DNA of 64,000 nt, taken from NCBI GenBank assembly GCA_003117195.1, contig BDSI01000025.1, forward strand, positions 204,898-268,897. Direction: 5' to 3'. How positions within the stretch are numbered: the stretch's first letter is position 1; each line of letters opens with the position of its first letter. Source of the DNA: Eudorina sp. 2006-703-Eu-15. Lineage: Eukaryota > Chlorophyta > Chlorophyceae > Chlamydomonadales > Volvocaceae. The notes beneath the pieces were generated by a model. That model saw only the letters and a program-made list of their open reading frames with translations. It was not told the DNA's origin and did not search any database. The position numbers and the translations under genes are program-made. Positions 24,461 through 35,133 of the stretch are shown here, piece by piece.

Positions 24461-24900
24461 CCCTGCGGAGCACCTGCCAGACCCCTGCGGCGCGCGCTTC
24501 CTCCGGCAGCAGCTGCACGTACAGCCGGGCGCGCAAGTCGCGGTCGCCGGGGGGCGGGGTGCTCGAGTCGTCCAGCTCGCAGCCGTGCGCCAGCAGCCAG
24601 TTCACTTTGGTAATCCAGTCGCGGGTGGGGCTGGTCAGGGCGGTGAGGAGGAGGCCGTCGGGGTTGTCCTGCAGCGGCTCCCAGTCGTCCTGCCGTACCG
24701 ATAACAGGGTGTCGTACACCCGGTGCAGCCCCGCCAGGCTGCAGCCGTGCGCCGCCCCCTGCAGCAGGGCGCCCAGGAACCAGTCGTCTTGTACGGGGGC
24801 GTACGGCAGCAGCCACAGCGCCAGGTCCACGTGCCCGTGCTCGGCGGCGCTGCACGCAGCCGACTGCAGCCCGTACGGACTGAGGGTGCCATCCGCCAGT

Positions 24901-25136
24901 CAGGGTGGCTATCTTAAGATATGAATATATATTCGGCCGGAAATCTTGCGTTCTGATAGATACTTTCCCTTGGGAGAAAAATGAGGTTTCAGATACTCAT
25001 GGCCTCTCGCGCGGGGAAAAGCCGCCTTGAATAGATAAAATGCCAGCAAAAGCTCCCTCCGACAGATACTTTCAGCACGATTGGGCAAGGAGTATCTCCG
25101 GCCGTAGATACTCGGCAAAATAAGATAGCCACCCTG
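24901..25136. mobile_element. Nonautonomous hAT-like inverted-repeat element (MITE), 236 bp
   Basis: The element begins CAGGGTGGCTATCTTA and ends with its exact reverse complement TAAGATAGCCACCCTG, giving 16-bp perfect terminal inverted repeats. It is flanked by identical 8-bp copies of CCGCCAGT (24893-24900 and 25137-25144), a perfect target-site duplication. The interior is AT-richer than the surroundings, has the repeated word AGATACT and no open frame. An 8-bp duplication with CAGGG-type termini is typical of the hAT superfamily, so it was probably moved by a hAT transposase elsewhere. Perfect ends and duplication suggest a recent insertion. It is inserted in pseudogene D. Confidence 0.9.
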
Positions 25137-26640
25137 CCGCCAGTAGCGCCGCGCACACGTCCGGCCGCCCCGCGCCGGCCGCGCCGCGCCATGCGGCCGG
25201 GATCACTTCTGGGCAGCGGCTGAGGAGCCAGCGCACCAGGGTGATGTGACCGTTGGCGGCGGCGGCCTCCGCTGCGCCGTCCCAGCCCCGATCCAGTTTC
25301 TCCACCAGCCACTCGCACATGGCCAGGTGGCCCGCAGCCGCTGCGCTTGCGAAAGCTGATTCGTCCGGCAAGCAACCCGCGGCGGTGACCGCCACCTGGA
25401 GGTTGCTCAGCACGCCGCTGGCCGCAGTCAGGGCCAGCAGCTGCCACCGGGCTTTGAGCGTCAGGCTGTGATAGGCCAGCGCCAGGCGAAGGCGTGCGGC
25501 GGCACCGGCTCGGACAGCCGGATCGGCCGGCCCCGGGCCACGCGGCGAAAGAGCTCCGCGGCTTCCTTGTTGATCAGCCGCAAGGAGCAGGCCACGTCAA
25601 TGTCAGGCAGGTGCTCAGCCACACGCTCGTGCAGCTCCGGCACGAGGTCGGACCAGCCGGCCTTCATGTTTGGATGTCTGAACATGGTGATAAATTGCTG
25701 GTCAGCTTGCGTTACTTGAAGCATTTTTCATTTCGTTGATGTTAGTTTCTGCCTCTGGAATGCTGGCGGCGCTGTTCCGTGATGCGTCCGTGGCGCCACG
25801 AACTACCCTGACCGTTACATGATTCGTTGCCGTCCTGCGGATGCACGGAAATGGTTCTTTCAGTCCTGTTAAAATTTAAATTTAACTTCCAATCACGTCC
25901 CGCTCATGGCTTCCTCGTACCCAAGGACAAGCCCAACGCAAGTACATGGATGTTACGGAACGTGTTCGTGCACATGCTGGATTTTATTTCATTTTCATCA
26001 ATTTTGAATGTTCATAAAAATTACCATTGTAAATTCATTCTGCTTTTCGTCTCCCTCGAGAGTGTCGGATCCGTGGGTCGGTCCTGGTCGGCGACTCGTC
26101 GCCCAGTAAGTAGCCTGCGCGCACCTGGCTTTCATTGTAATGCAATCGTTACAAGGTGGACCTCAGTCCTGACGCTTCCTGACCGGCCGTTCCAGATAGC
26201 CTGTAGGCGCCGCATCTCATCAGCCCCTACCAAGGCTGCATCGCTGTTACCCATCCATCAGCGACAGGCCCTGCCTCCGACGGGTCGCAAACTGCGACAC
26301 GCGCCACTTTCATCAAGCAGCAGCCCACACCGACGGCCCTATCAGCCCCTACCAGCCTCGGCCTCAGCAGCAGCGGATCCCAGCTGATTCAGCCGTACGA
26401 CATGCCGGTACGTACGTACGTGTGGGCAAGCGGACTGCGGACATGGTGCGGCAGGGTTTGCAGGTCTCCGCGGTCCCCGACCCCGATCAACGCTCCATGC
26501 CCGAGATGCAAACATGCGACGCCAGCTTCACGGGCCGGGGATGGCGGCACCCGAGTGGTTCCGGAGCGGGTCGTCATCAGCGGGAGGGGAGGGGCTGTGA
26601 GTAGCCGATGACGCCCTGAGGGGGGACTGGGTAGGGTACC

Positions 26641-26734
26641 TGGGCAGGTAGGGCAGGTAGGGCAGGTAGGGCAGGTAGGGCAGGTAGGGCAGGTAGGGCA
26701 GGTAGGGCAGGTAGGGCAGGTAGGGCAGGTAGGG
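26641..26734. repeat. 9-bp minisatellite (GGGCAGGTA)n
   Basis: About ten perfect copies of GGGCAGGTA, with a variant TGGGCAGGTA start and a GGGTTGGTG end. Confidence 0.95.
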
Positions 26735-27343
26735 TTGGTGGGGGTGCGTACTTTGATAGCGGGCGCCGGCGATCCCTCTGGGGATAGTGGGCAGACATGC
26801 GATGTCGTACCCTGGGACCCTGGCGCCTGTGACCTGCCAAACCTGTGACCGCGCGCTGCGTGGGTATGCATATTCCCGTGTGTGTATTAATAATGGTGTT
26901 ACACCCGTCAATGGACCCGCCTCACGGGTCATCGGTGACAGCCGCAACCTCCTCACCACACACTGCAGAAACGAAGCCGCGCCACCACCTGCGCCATGGC
27001 GTGGCGCGCCGGACAGGCTCCGCAAGCGCACCGAAGCACACCCTGTACCGACTCTACCAGGGAACCACCCCGTATGGGAACCACCCCCGGCCCTGCCGCC
27101 CTCTCCCTTCCACTCCCCTCCCCTCCTCGCCGGGGGCCCTCCTCGCCGGGGCCCAGCCACTCACTGCTGCGCCGCTGGGAGCAGTCGTCGGCTCGGCCCC
27201 GGTGTGGGGCCCTAGGGGGGAGGGAGGCCTATGAGAAAGGCGATTCCCGGAAGGTGCTCGGAGGGCTGGGTGGCGTTGTTGGGGGTTTAAGGATTTTAAG
27301 GGGTTGAAGGGGTTGCAAGGTTTATGGGGTTGTAAGGTTGTGG

Positions 27344-27524
27344 GGATTGAAGGGGCTGAAGGGGCTGAAGGGGTTGAAGGGGCTGAAGGGGCTGAAGGGG
27401 CTGAAGGGGCTGAAGGGGCTGAAGGGGCTGAAGGGGCTGAAGGGGCTGAAGGGGCTGAAGGGGCTGAAGGGGCTGAAGGGGCTGAAGGGGCTGAAGGGGC
27501 TGAAGGGGCTGAAGGGGCTGAAGG
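27344..27524. repeat. 9-bp minisatellite (GGGGCTGAA)n
   Basis: About twenty copies of GGGGCTGAA; the first few vary (GGGGTTGAA, GGGATTGAA). All frames are open across it, which explains the spurious repeat proteins. Confidence 0.95.
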
Positions 27525-27672
27525 GGCCCATCACGGTCGCGTGGGATGGGGCCGCAAGGCGGCGACCGGGCACTTGACGCCTCAGGCGGCCCCAATCAGC
27601 CGCCGCGGGCACTTGACGGCACTTGCGGGCTTGTGTGTGCTGCGTCTGCACGCCGGTATGTTTCGGGGAACG

Positions 27673-27812
27673 CGGAGGTTGCCGTGTGGTCCCCGCGGAG
27701 GTTGCCGTGTGGTCCCCGCGGAGGTTGCCGTGTGGTCCCCGCGGAGGTTGCCGTGTGGTCCCCGCGGAGGTTGCCGTGTGGTCCCCGCGGAGGTTGCCGT
27801 GTGGTCCCCGCT
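27673..27812. repeat. 23-bp minisatellite in the 27.7-kb spacer
   Basis: Six copies of a 23-bp unit beginning GAGGTTGCCGTGTGGTCCCC. The units are contiguous with no unique spacers, so this is a plain tandem repeat and not a CRISPR array. Confidence 0.95.
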
Positions 27813-28694
27813 GGCTGATGAGGCTTGTTCGTTTGTGCGGAGGTACGATGTCGGTCGCTGTACGCTATAGCACTAGGGCTGTCGGGTGTGTGATGCGCCG
27901 CGTTTTTGGTCGCGCGGCTGCTTTATGGGTTATCACATGGCTGCTGAATTTGATTCGCACGGCGAGCGCTGGGCGCGGCTGCCGCTCTGATTCTCTGTGC
28001 TTTGTCAGGGGCATCGGCAGCGGTCCGTGGTGCCCCCGTTCCTCAACCTACCGAGCAGCTTTGCGTAGGTGCTTCAGACTCATTCAAGAAATTTGTTTAT
28101 GGGTTGGTTGGTTGGTTGTTACATGTTGTACAGGCCTTACGGCTATAAACATGTGTTCCCCCACAACGGTGTTTATGGGAAACGCGAACACAGTACAAGT
28201 GAACAACCGAACAGTTGACAACCTAATACGACAGTTTCGTCAGTTGGCTGGCACAGAACTGGCAACGATAACGCGTGGGAGTGACAAGTAGGATTTCAGT
28301 TTATTTTAAGTGTGTCAGTCTCATTCATTACAGTGTGTCAAACGGTGCAATAGTGCGCCATTGCTCCAGTTTCTTGTTGAATTGAAGGCCTCACTGAACG
28401 ATAATAGCTTTGATATATGCTTGAAATAAAAAAACAAAGATGCCATGTCACAGTTATGTGTCGAAATAGACTGGGTATACGAAGTACGAACAGATGGTTG
28501 TTTGCAGCCACGGCTCGCAGCTGAAAATGGGTTCGAATGAATCTCCGGAATATGTGTTGTCATGATATGTCCATGATGGTCGCGCTGCGGCCTACAAGAA
28601 GATGCTTGCTGAATCTTCAATCCCTCACGTCGCATCGGAGCGCGTAGGCGTCTTCCCATATTGGTCTTCGTACTCACCACCGAGTAATTAACAC

Positions 28695-30465
28695 ATGCAG
28701 CGGGCTTGGAACGACTTCTGCTCCTGCCTCCTGGCCGGTCGAAATGAACCGTCGCGCGCTGCTACTCGCGCGAGGGCGCACGGGTCTGCGGCCGCCCTGG
28801 GCGAAGCAGCGCAGCAGAGGGACGTCCAAACCGAAGCCGCGCTGCGGATGCAACCCGAGGCCTCGACCTCGGGCCGCGTCGCGGACTCCCCCCGGGCGGG
28901 GCCCCTGATGGAGCCGCGGCCCGGGCTGCGCGGCGGTGACGCCACACCGGCGGCGCCGTCCCGTCCCAGCCCCCGCATCCAGGAGACAGCATCCTCAGGA
29001 ACCCGCGAGCAGGCACCCCTGGAGCAGCAGCTGCTTGAGGAGCACCTGCAGCACCCGCAGCAGCAGCAGCACCCACGGCAGCAGCAACGGGAGGGGCAGA
29101 CACGAGATGAGCCTGGCCGCGACGACTCGGCCCGCAGATCACTCACCGACACCAGCACCAGCACCGGAAGCCGCCCGGCCGACGCCGCCGTCCGATTCGC
29201 GGCGGAACCGCCGAACCGGGCGGACGCCGGCGGCGGCAACGGCACGGCCGTGGCCGCGGCCGCGGCGCCGTCGACGTCCGACACGACAGCCCGCGGCGGC
29301 GGCGGCGGCAGCGGCGACGGAACCCTGTGGCCGGGGCGGGGCCCGGGGCCGAGGCCGCCGTAGAGGGGCGGGGGACTCGGGTGCGGCTGCTGCTCCCCCC
29401 TGGAGCGGGAGCGGGAGCGGGAGCGGGAGCGGGAGCGGGAGCGGGAGCGGGAAGGGACTCCGTGGCGGATCTGGCCGCGGGAGGCGGCGGCGACGGCGGC
29501 AGCGGCGGCGGCAGCGGTGGTGGCGGGCGCGCGGGGGAGGGGGCACAGCGGGTCGCACCGCGGAAGAGCATCAGCGCCGTGTCGGCCACCTCCAAGGTGG
29601 ACGGCGAGGTGGGTTGGGGTGGGTGGGTGGGCGTGTGGGTGGGTGGGTGGGCGTGTGGGTGGGGGTGGGTGGGTGGGTGGGTGGGTGGGTGGGTGGGTGG
29701 GTGGGTGGGTGGGTGGGCGTGTGTGTGTGTATGTGTGTGGGGGGGTTGGGGGGGGTGGGAGGGGTGGGGGGGCGGTGCGGGGTGGGGGCCGGTGGGGGGT
29801 GGGGGGCCGGTGGGGGTGGGGGGGCGGTGGGGGGTGGGGGGGGAGGGGGGGGGAATAGGTGGGCACAGAGGATCGCTTCAGGCGGCCAGGGGATGGCTGC
29901 GGTCTCCGCTGCAGTCTTTGAAGACGGCATGACGGGTGGGCGCGGCGCCTTGGTGCCTTCTAGCTGAGCTGTCATTTGGCGTCTCGCCACACATTTCTCC
30001 TCCTCCTCCTCCTCCTCGTGCCAGAGGGACCTCCGCCCTCCGCCCTCCGCCTCCTTCCGTGTCAGGAGCCCTACCCTGGGGCGCCGATAGGGCCCCAACC
30101 CCACCCCACCCCACCTCACCTCACCTCACCTCACCTCGCGCAATCCCCCCCCCTCCTCTTCCGCTTCCACTGCCTCCTTACCGTGTCTCCTCCCCCACCC
30201 CATCCCTCGTACATCATACAACATCCGTACGTGATCCGTACATCATCCGTACGTCATCCGTACTGCGCGCCAGAGCCGCGCCCTGGCCCAGCTCGCGAGC
30301 CTGCTGCTGGCTCGCCAGGTGGACTACCGCGCCGAGCTGGAGGAGATCATGGAGACCCACGGGTCGGCGTTCCCGCAGCCCCTCCTGGAGCAGATGCTGC
30401 GGCGCCACGGCGTCCCGCTGCCGCGGCGGCACCTGCGGGTGCTGCGGACGCTCTACCGGGTCGGA

Positions 30466-30500
<35 letters not shown>

Positions 30501-33500
30501 CGAGGGGGCTGCGAGGGACACGAAGGGCGCGGAGCGGCAGGCGGGAGGCCGGGGGAGCGGGGGTAGGGGGAACAGCGGGGGGGAGGGGGAGGACGGGGCG
30601 GCGGGGCGCAGGGGGAGGCGGAGGAGGGCGAGGCGGAGGAGCCAGGCAGCCCCGGGGGCGACCTAACGGCTGATGACGAAGACGACCTGCAACCCCAGGT
30701 ACGACATGAGCGGGAGGGGGGAAGGCGGGAGGGGCGGGAGGGGAGAGGCGGTGGGGTTTATGTGGGTTCGTCGTTCGCAGGCAAGGGCAGGGGGGGGCGT
30801 GATGCCGTGTGGAGGAGGAAGGGGTACGGCGCACGAGGGCACATGGGGAGCAGCAGAGATACAGGGTGCGCTGACTGACTGACTGACTGACTGACTGACT
30901 GACTGACGGGGGGGAGAGAGGGAGGGGGTGGAGGCGGGTCGTGATCCCCGTGCCAGGCCGATCGCGGGGGAGGGGCCTTGGGGGCCTTGGGGAACGGCGG
31001 GGGACGGCCCCTGGGGTGGGGTGGGGTGGGGCCGGCGTTCAAGAGGGCAGCCCGGGTACCCCCCGCCAGTTGTTTCCCCAACCCAACCCTGTCCCCTCGG
31101 TTGCTCCTCAACCCCCCCCCTTCCCCAAATCCCCCCAAAAACCCGCCGCCCGCGGTGGTGCGGGTTAACCTGCAGTCGGGCTGGTTGGTTGTTCCTATGG
31201 GGTTTGACTCTCATCACACCACCACCACCCCTCCCCTCCCCTCCCCTCCCCACCCCTTCCCATCCCTCCCCTCCCCACCCCACCCCACCCCCAACCCCTC
31301 CCCTCCCCTCCCGATCCAGATCGACGGGGTGGCGCTGCTCAAGGACCTGGACCGAGCCGCCTTCCGCCACATCGCTTCCCCAGAGCAGAGGGCCACCCAA
31401 GCGACGGCAACCCCCCAGCGCCCCCGCCAGCAAGAAGGCCTTGATGACCTCCGGGCACCTGGTGCGTGTACCTGGGTGCCGGGGGGGGGGGGGCTGGGGG
31501 AGGTCGGGGGAGGTACAGGAGTGTGGGTGGTCGTATATTCGCTGCTGCGCTGCTCCCAAAGGGGGCCAGAGGCGGAGGGCGCTGTGGGTGGGGTGGGGGT
31601 GGGTTGGGGGGGAGGGTGGGTAAAGGACATTGGTAGACATATCCAAGCTGCGCTGCTGGGTGGGGGTGGCTGGGGGGCCGGGAGATGCTCCTTTGCGGTT
31701 TCGCTGTCTTCATTGACACAAGGGGGCGGTGCAGGCGGTGCAGGTGGGGGGAAGGGGTGGGGGGGCTGCATGGGGTCGTTGGCCCTGGAGCCATGGCCCG
31801 CCGGTTGGTTCCGGTCCTCTTTGCCCCCCCCCCCACCCTCCCCCTCCCTTCCACCCCCCCATTCCCTTCCCTCAGCCCCCCTCTCTTGCCCTCCCCCTCC
31901 CCTCCCCCCCCTCCCGTCCCCCTGCCAGGGCGACAAGACCCGCATCCTGCAGCTGGTGTCCATGCGGCTTGCGGAGGATGAGACGTTCCGGATACGGGGG
32001 GGCAGGTGCGGGAGGGGAGGGACGGGAGGGGAGGGACGGGAGGGGAGGGACGGGAGGGGAGGGACGGGAGGGGGGCGGGGAGGGGAGGGAAGGCTTCTTT
32101 CGTCCCCGTCAAGTTAGGAGGCCCAAGGCGGAGAGCAACACGTCACTGTGTACGGCACCGCGCGGCTGCTGTCCTGCGGCTGCCCCCACCCCACCCCACC
32201 GCACCTGACCCACCCCACACCCCTCCCCTCCCTCCCCTTGCCGTACGGCCGGCAGCGGCGGCGAGGGCCTTACGCCCGAGCACCTTCAGGAGGTGGTGGA
32301 GCAGATCGACCTGACCAGTGTTGCCGTACCGGTGGGCACCAAGGCACGCTACGTACCCGCCACGGAGGACCCGGTGGGTGGCTGTGGGGGTGGGGGGGGG
32401 TGGAGGGAGGGTTAGGGGGGGATCGATGGGGCGGTGGGGCAGTGGGGCAGTGGGGCATTCTGGCAGTGGGGCGGTGGGGCAGTGGGGCAGTGGGGCAGTG
32501 GGGCAGTGGGGCAGTGGGGCGGTGGGGCAGTAGGGCGGTGGGGCGGTGGGGCGGTGGGGCAGTGGGGCGGTGGGGCAGGCGATTTGTGGCACTGCGGGAG
32601 TGGGAGAGGGGGGGAAAGGGTGGTATTGGCCCCGGGTGGCGCATACGGGACGGGGGGTTTGCCCGCGCCACCTCCTTCCCCCTTCCCCGTCTACCCCTCC
32701 TCCACTCCCCCCCTCCACCCCGCCTGCCAGTTTCCTGTACCCTCTTCCACCTCCCCTCGCTCCCACCCCCACCCTCACCCCTTCCCTCCCCTTTACCCCC
32801 CCTCCTCCCCCAGTTTGATAACGTCTACCACCTCCCATACCCCTCCTCCTCCGCCGGGCTGGATGTGTCTCGGCTGTTTCTCTTTAACTCCCGCCTCCCT
32901 CCGCCCACCCCCCCCCCCGCCCCCCTCCCCCGCCCCCCTCCTCCACACACACACACACACACCGCCCCAGCTCGGTTTGAAACTGTCTACCAATGTCCTA
33001 TACCCCCCCCCCGGCCCCCTCCCAGGACTCCTTCCACGTCCCCGTCTGGTCGCTCCGCGCCATGCGGCTCCGCAAGCTGCAGCGGGACCAGGCGCTGTCG
33101 GGTTCCGACCCGGGTCTGCGCCACCTGGGGCAGGCGGGTAGGGAGGCGCTCCGGAACCGCCTCACCCGCCGCTCCATGTTCCAGCAGCAGGAGATCATCG
33201 CGGAGGCGGTGGTGGCAGGTGGGGTGGGTGGGGTGGGTGGGAAGGTGGGAGGGTGGGTGGGTGGGGGGTGGGTGGGTGGGTGGTGGTGGGTGGGTGGTGG
33301 GTGGGTGGGTGGGTGGTGGGTGGGTGGGTGGGTGGGTGGGTGGGTGGGTGGGTGGTGGGTGGGTGGGTGGGTGGTGGTGGGTGGGTGGGTGGGTGGGTAA
33401 GTGGGTGGGTGGGTGGGTAAGTGGGTGGGTGGGTGGGTAAGTGGGTGGGTGGGTGGGTAAGTGGGTGGGTGGGTGGGTGGGTGGGTGGGTGGGTGGGTGG

Positions 33501-35133
33501 GTGGGTGGGTGGGTGGGTGGGTGGGTGGGTGGGTGGGTGGGTGGGTGGGTGGGTGGGTAAGTGGGTGAGCTTCGAGGAGGCAGTGAGTGGGGCAGGGTGG
33601 GATGGGGTCGGGTGGGGTGGGGTGGGGGGGGGGGTGCAGGTCGGATGCAGATGCTACATCCGGCCTACATGTAAGTCGCCGTCACCGTTCACTTTAATTC
33701 GGGTTACGGTCGCCTGTGTCGCTTGACTCCGCGTCTAGCGGTTCCGTTTCTTTCTCCCACACCCCGCACCTGTCCCCCACCCACCCCCCTTCCCCCCTCC
33801 GCGCCGCAGCCGCCCGCGCCGCCGTGGCGCCCGCCGCCCGCCGAGCGGAGGGCGCCATCCAGCTGCAGCGCAACGGCTCCAAGAACAGCAGCAGCCCGCT
33901 GAGGCGAAGCGCGACCAGCATACCGCTGCCCCCCGCCGCCTCCACCCGGGGGAGCGGGACAGTGGAGGGCGGGGCCGCGGCTGCCGCACCCGCACCCGCA
34001 GCAGCTGCTGCAGCTGCTGCTGCTGCAGCTGCCGGTGGCAGTGGTCGTTTAGGGGGGACGCGGAGTGGGGGGTATGACGCTGGGGCGGGCGGGGGAGGGC
34101 GGGCGGGTCTGGGTGCGGGTGGGGGTACGAGTGGCGGCGGCGAGGAGCGATGCGGGGAGCTGTGGCTCCCGGGGTTCGTAGACAGCGGCGGCATCGGCGG
34201 CGGCGGCGGCGGCACTGAGGGCGGCGGCCCGGGAGGGGTTTCCGAGCGGCCCTCGCAGGTGTTGCTGCGGCTGAAGAGGACGGGGTCGGACGCCGGGGGG
34301 GGCGACACGCATCGGGGGCCGGTGGGGGGCGGCGCGGTGGGAGGGAGTCCAGGGAGGGCGCGCGCATCGCCGGTGGGGGCTTCTTCGGGGGCGAGGGGGG
34401 CGGCGCGACGGGCCGGGCGGGCCCGTCCGCCTCCCTGTGCCTGTCGCCGCAGCTGTCAGCGGTGGCGCCGGCGGTGGCGCCCCAGGCGGGGTCAGGCGGC
34501 CGGGCGGGTGGCGGCAGCGGGGGAGGGGACGACGGCGGCTGTGCGGCCGGGACGGTGCGGCCCTGGGCGGCGGCGGCGTCACGCAGCGGCAGCGGCACCG
34601 AGGGCATCCTGGGCGGCGGCGGCGGCAGCGGCATGAGCGGCAGCGGCAGCGGCAGCAGCTGCGGCGATGGCGGCGGCGGCGGCAGCGCCCGCTCCTCGCA
34701 GCGCGGGCGACGGATAACGCCCCCACCCGGCGGGCCGTCCCCCCTGCACGGAGCCCCCAGCCGCAAGGCGCTGGGCGCGGGGCCGGGGGGCATGATGATC
34801 CTGCCGGTGCTCATCGTGGCAACGGCGCCGCCGCCGCCGCCTCCTCGGTCCCCAGAGGCGCCTACTAGCGCCTCGTCCCCGCATGGCCAGGCGCGGGCGG
34901 CGATAATGGGTCGACGCAGCGGCGGCAGCGCGATGGGTGATGACGACGGGGACAGCGCCGGGCCGCCGCTGCCGCTGCTGACAGGGACACGCGACGCGCC
35001 GCTTTGGACCGGGATCGGCTCGTCCTGCATCCGTACTTCTTCTGTTGGCGTTGTCGAGAAGGGCGTTGTCGACGGGGCCGATGACGTTGCTGCAAGCCCA
35101 GCCGTGGCGGCGGCGCAACCCCCGGGCAATTAA
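28695..35133 (+). CDS. Multi-exon low-complexity protein, unknown function
   Basis: I do not recognise this gene. Supported exons are: 28695-about 29360, up to 29608 (frame ending SATSKVDGE|GTGGGT), 30274-30698, 31320-31461, 31929-32005, 32256-32373, 33026-33218, 33810-34321 (or 34372) and 34453-35133. Most junctions keep phase. A frame change inside 29300-29460 and another inside 30450-30610 need small introns or indels, and the 31461/31929 junction is off by one phase. Helical, non-repetitive parts are ALAQLASLLLARQVDYRAEL (exon at 30274), DGVALLKDLDRAAFRHI, KTRILQLVSMRLAEDETFRI, LTPEHLQEVVEQIDLTSVAV and VWSLRAMRLRKLQRDQAL. The rest is Gly/Ser/Ala/Gln-rich. No membrane segment or catalytic motif was seen. 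Introns contain copies of the intron-end element described below. Confidence 0.6.
29399..29453. repeat. (GAGCGG)n hexanucleotide run
   Basis: About nine copies of GAGCGG near the 3' end of the first exon block of the unknown gene. If translated in the exon frame it would give Gly/Ala or Ser/Gly repeats. Confidence 0.85.
29609..29745 (+). repeat. (GTGG)n array starting at a 5' splice site
   Basis: The intron after GGCGAG starts GTGGGTTGGGGTGGGTGGGT and continues as (GTGG)n, then GT/TG and G-runs to about 29850. The donor dinucleotide is the first unit of the array. Confidence 0.8.
31621..31660 (-). mobile_element. Intron-end element, inverted copy
   Basis: The plus strand reads GGACATTGGTAGACATATCC then AAGCTGCGCTGCTG. 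This is the reverse complement of the element consensus and lies in the 5' part of an intron of the plus-strand gene. A weaker inverted half copy lies at 31537-31557. Confidence 0.7.
32428..32577. repeat. (TGGGGC(A/G)G)n minisatellite in an intron
   Basis: About eighteen 8-bp units alternating GTGGGGCA and GTGGGGCG in the intron that begins at 32374 (CCG|GTGGGT). Confidence 0.9.
32812..33008 (+). mobile_element. Intron-end element, two sense copies
   Basis: Two degenerate sense copies sit in the 3' part of the 32374-33025 intron: GTTTGATAACGTCTACCACC near 32814, and GTTTGAAACTGTCTACCAAT followed by GTCCTATACCCC near 32976. The second runs straight into the pyrimidine tract and the acceptor CCCAG|GAC at 33025. 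Confidence 0.7.
33219..33572 (+). repeat. (GTGG)n array starting at a 5' splice site
   Basis: The intron after GTGGCAG begins GTGGGGTGGGTGGGGTGGGT and continues for about 350 bp as GTGGGTGG units with GTAAGTGG variants. The variants look like good donors themselves, so splice-site choice could vary. Confidence 0.9.

Larger units (their letters stand above)
22416..25724 (-). pseudogene. F-box/ankyrin-like copy D, broken
   Basis: The family order is clear. The F-box-like start is at 25685-25480, ankyrin-like blocks lie between 25413 and 24375, and the Ala-rich linker with EERGCPLP ends at donor 23673 (GTGAGT). The last exon is 22685-22416 (TNSSCHESAIADDDMAV, ending EQWAP). Four or more frame breaks are visible. 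A 13-bp deletion near 25476 removes part of the WRWGSPAAYHS block. A 36-38-bp minisatellite at 24228-24460 shifts frame. A further shift lies near 24030. A 236-bp inverted-repeat element sits at 24901-25136. Without that element and one 8-bp duplication, the frames on its two sides are in register, so it landed in coding sequence. No intact product is expected. Confidence 0.85.
25725..28694. other. Spacer with minisatellites, no gene
   Basis: About 3 kb lie between pseudogene D and the next plus-strand gene. Three minisatellites dominate (26641-26734, 27344-27524, 27673-27812). Open frames across them are repeat artefacts. The 25840-26050 and 28100-28680 parts are AT-richer. The latter may hold the promoter of the gene at 28695, but no distinct element could be fixed. 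Confidence 0.5.

Noticed and set aside
23542..24924. 460-codon plus-strand frame
   Set aside because: Antisense shadow of pseudogene D; its apparent repeats come from the minisatellite.
27673..27812. CRISPR-like array of 23-bp repeats
   Set aside because: Repeats are contiguous without unique spacers, and the genome is eukaryotic.
28688..29866. 392-codon minus-strand Pro/His/Thr-rich frame
   Set aside because: Antisense of a GTGG-rich intron and exon of the plus-strand gene, where the splice signals are.
28695..35133. Possible identity of the unknown gene as a ciliary or chromatin protein
   Set aside because: No motif specific enough; naming it would be guesswork.
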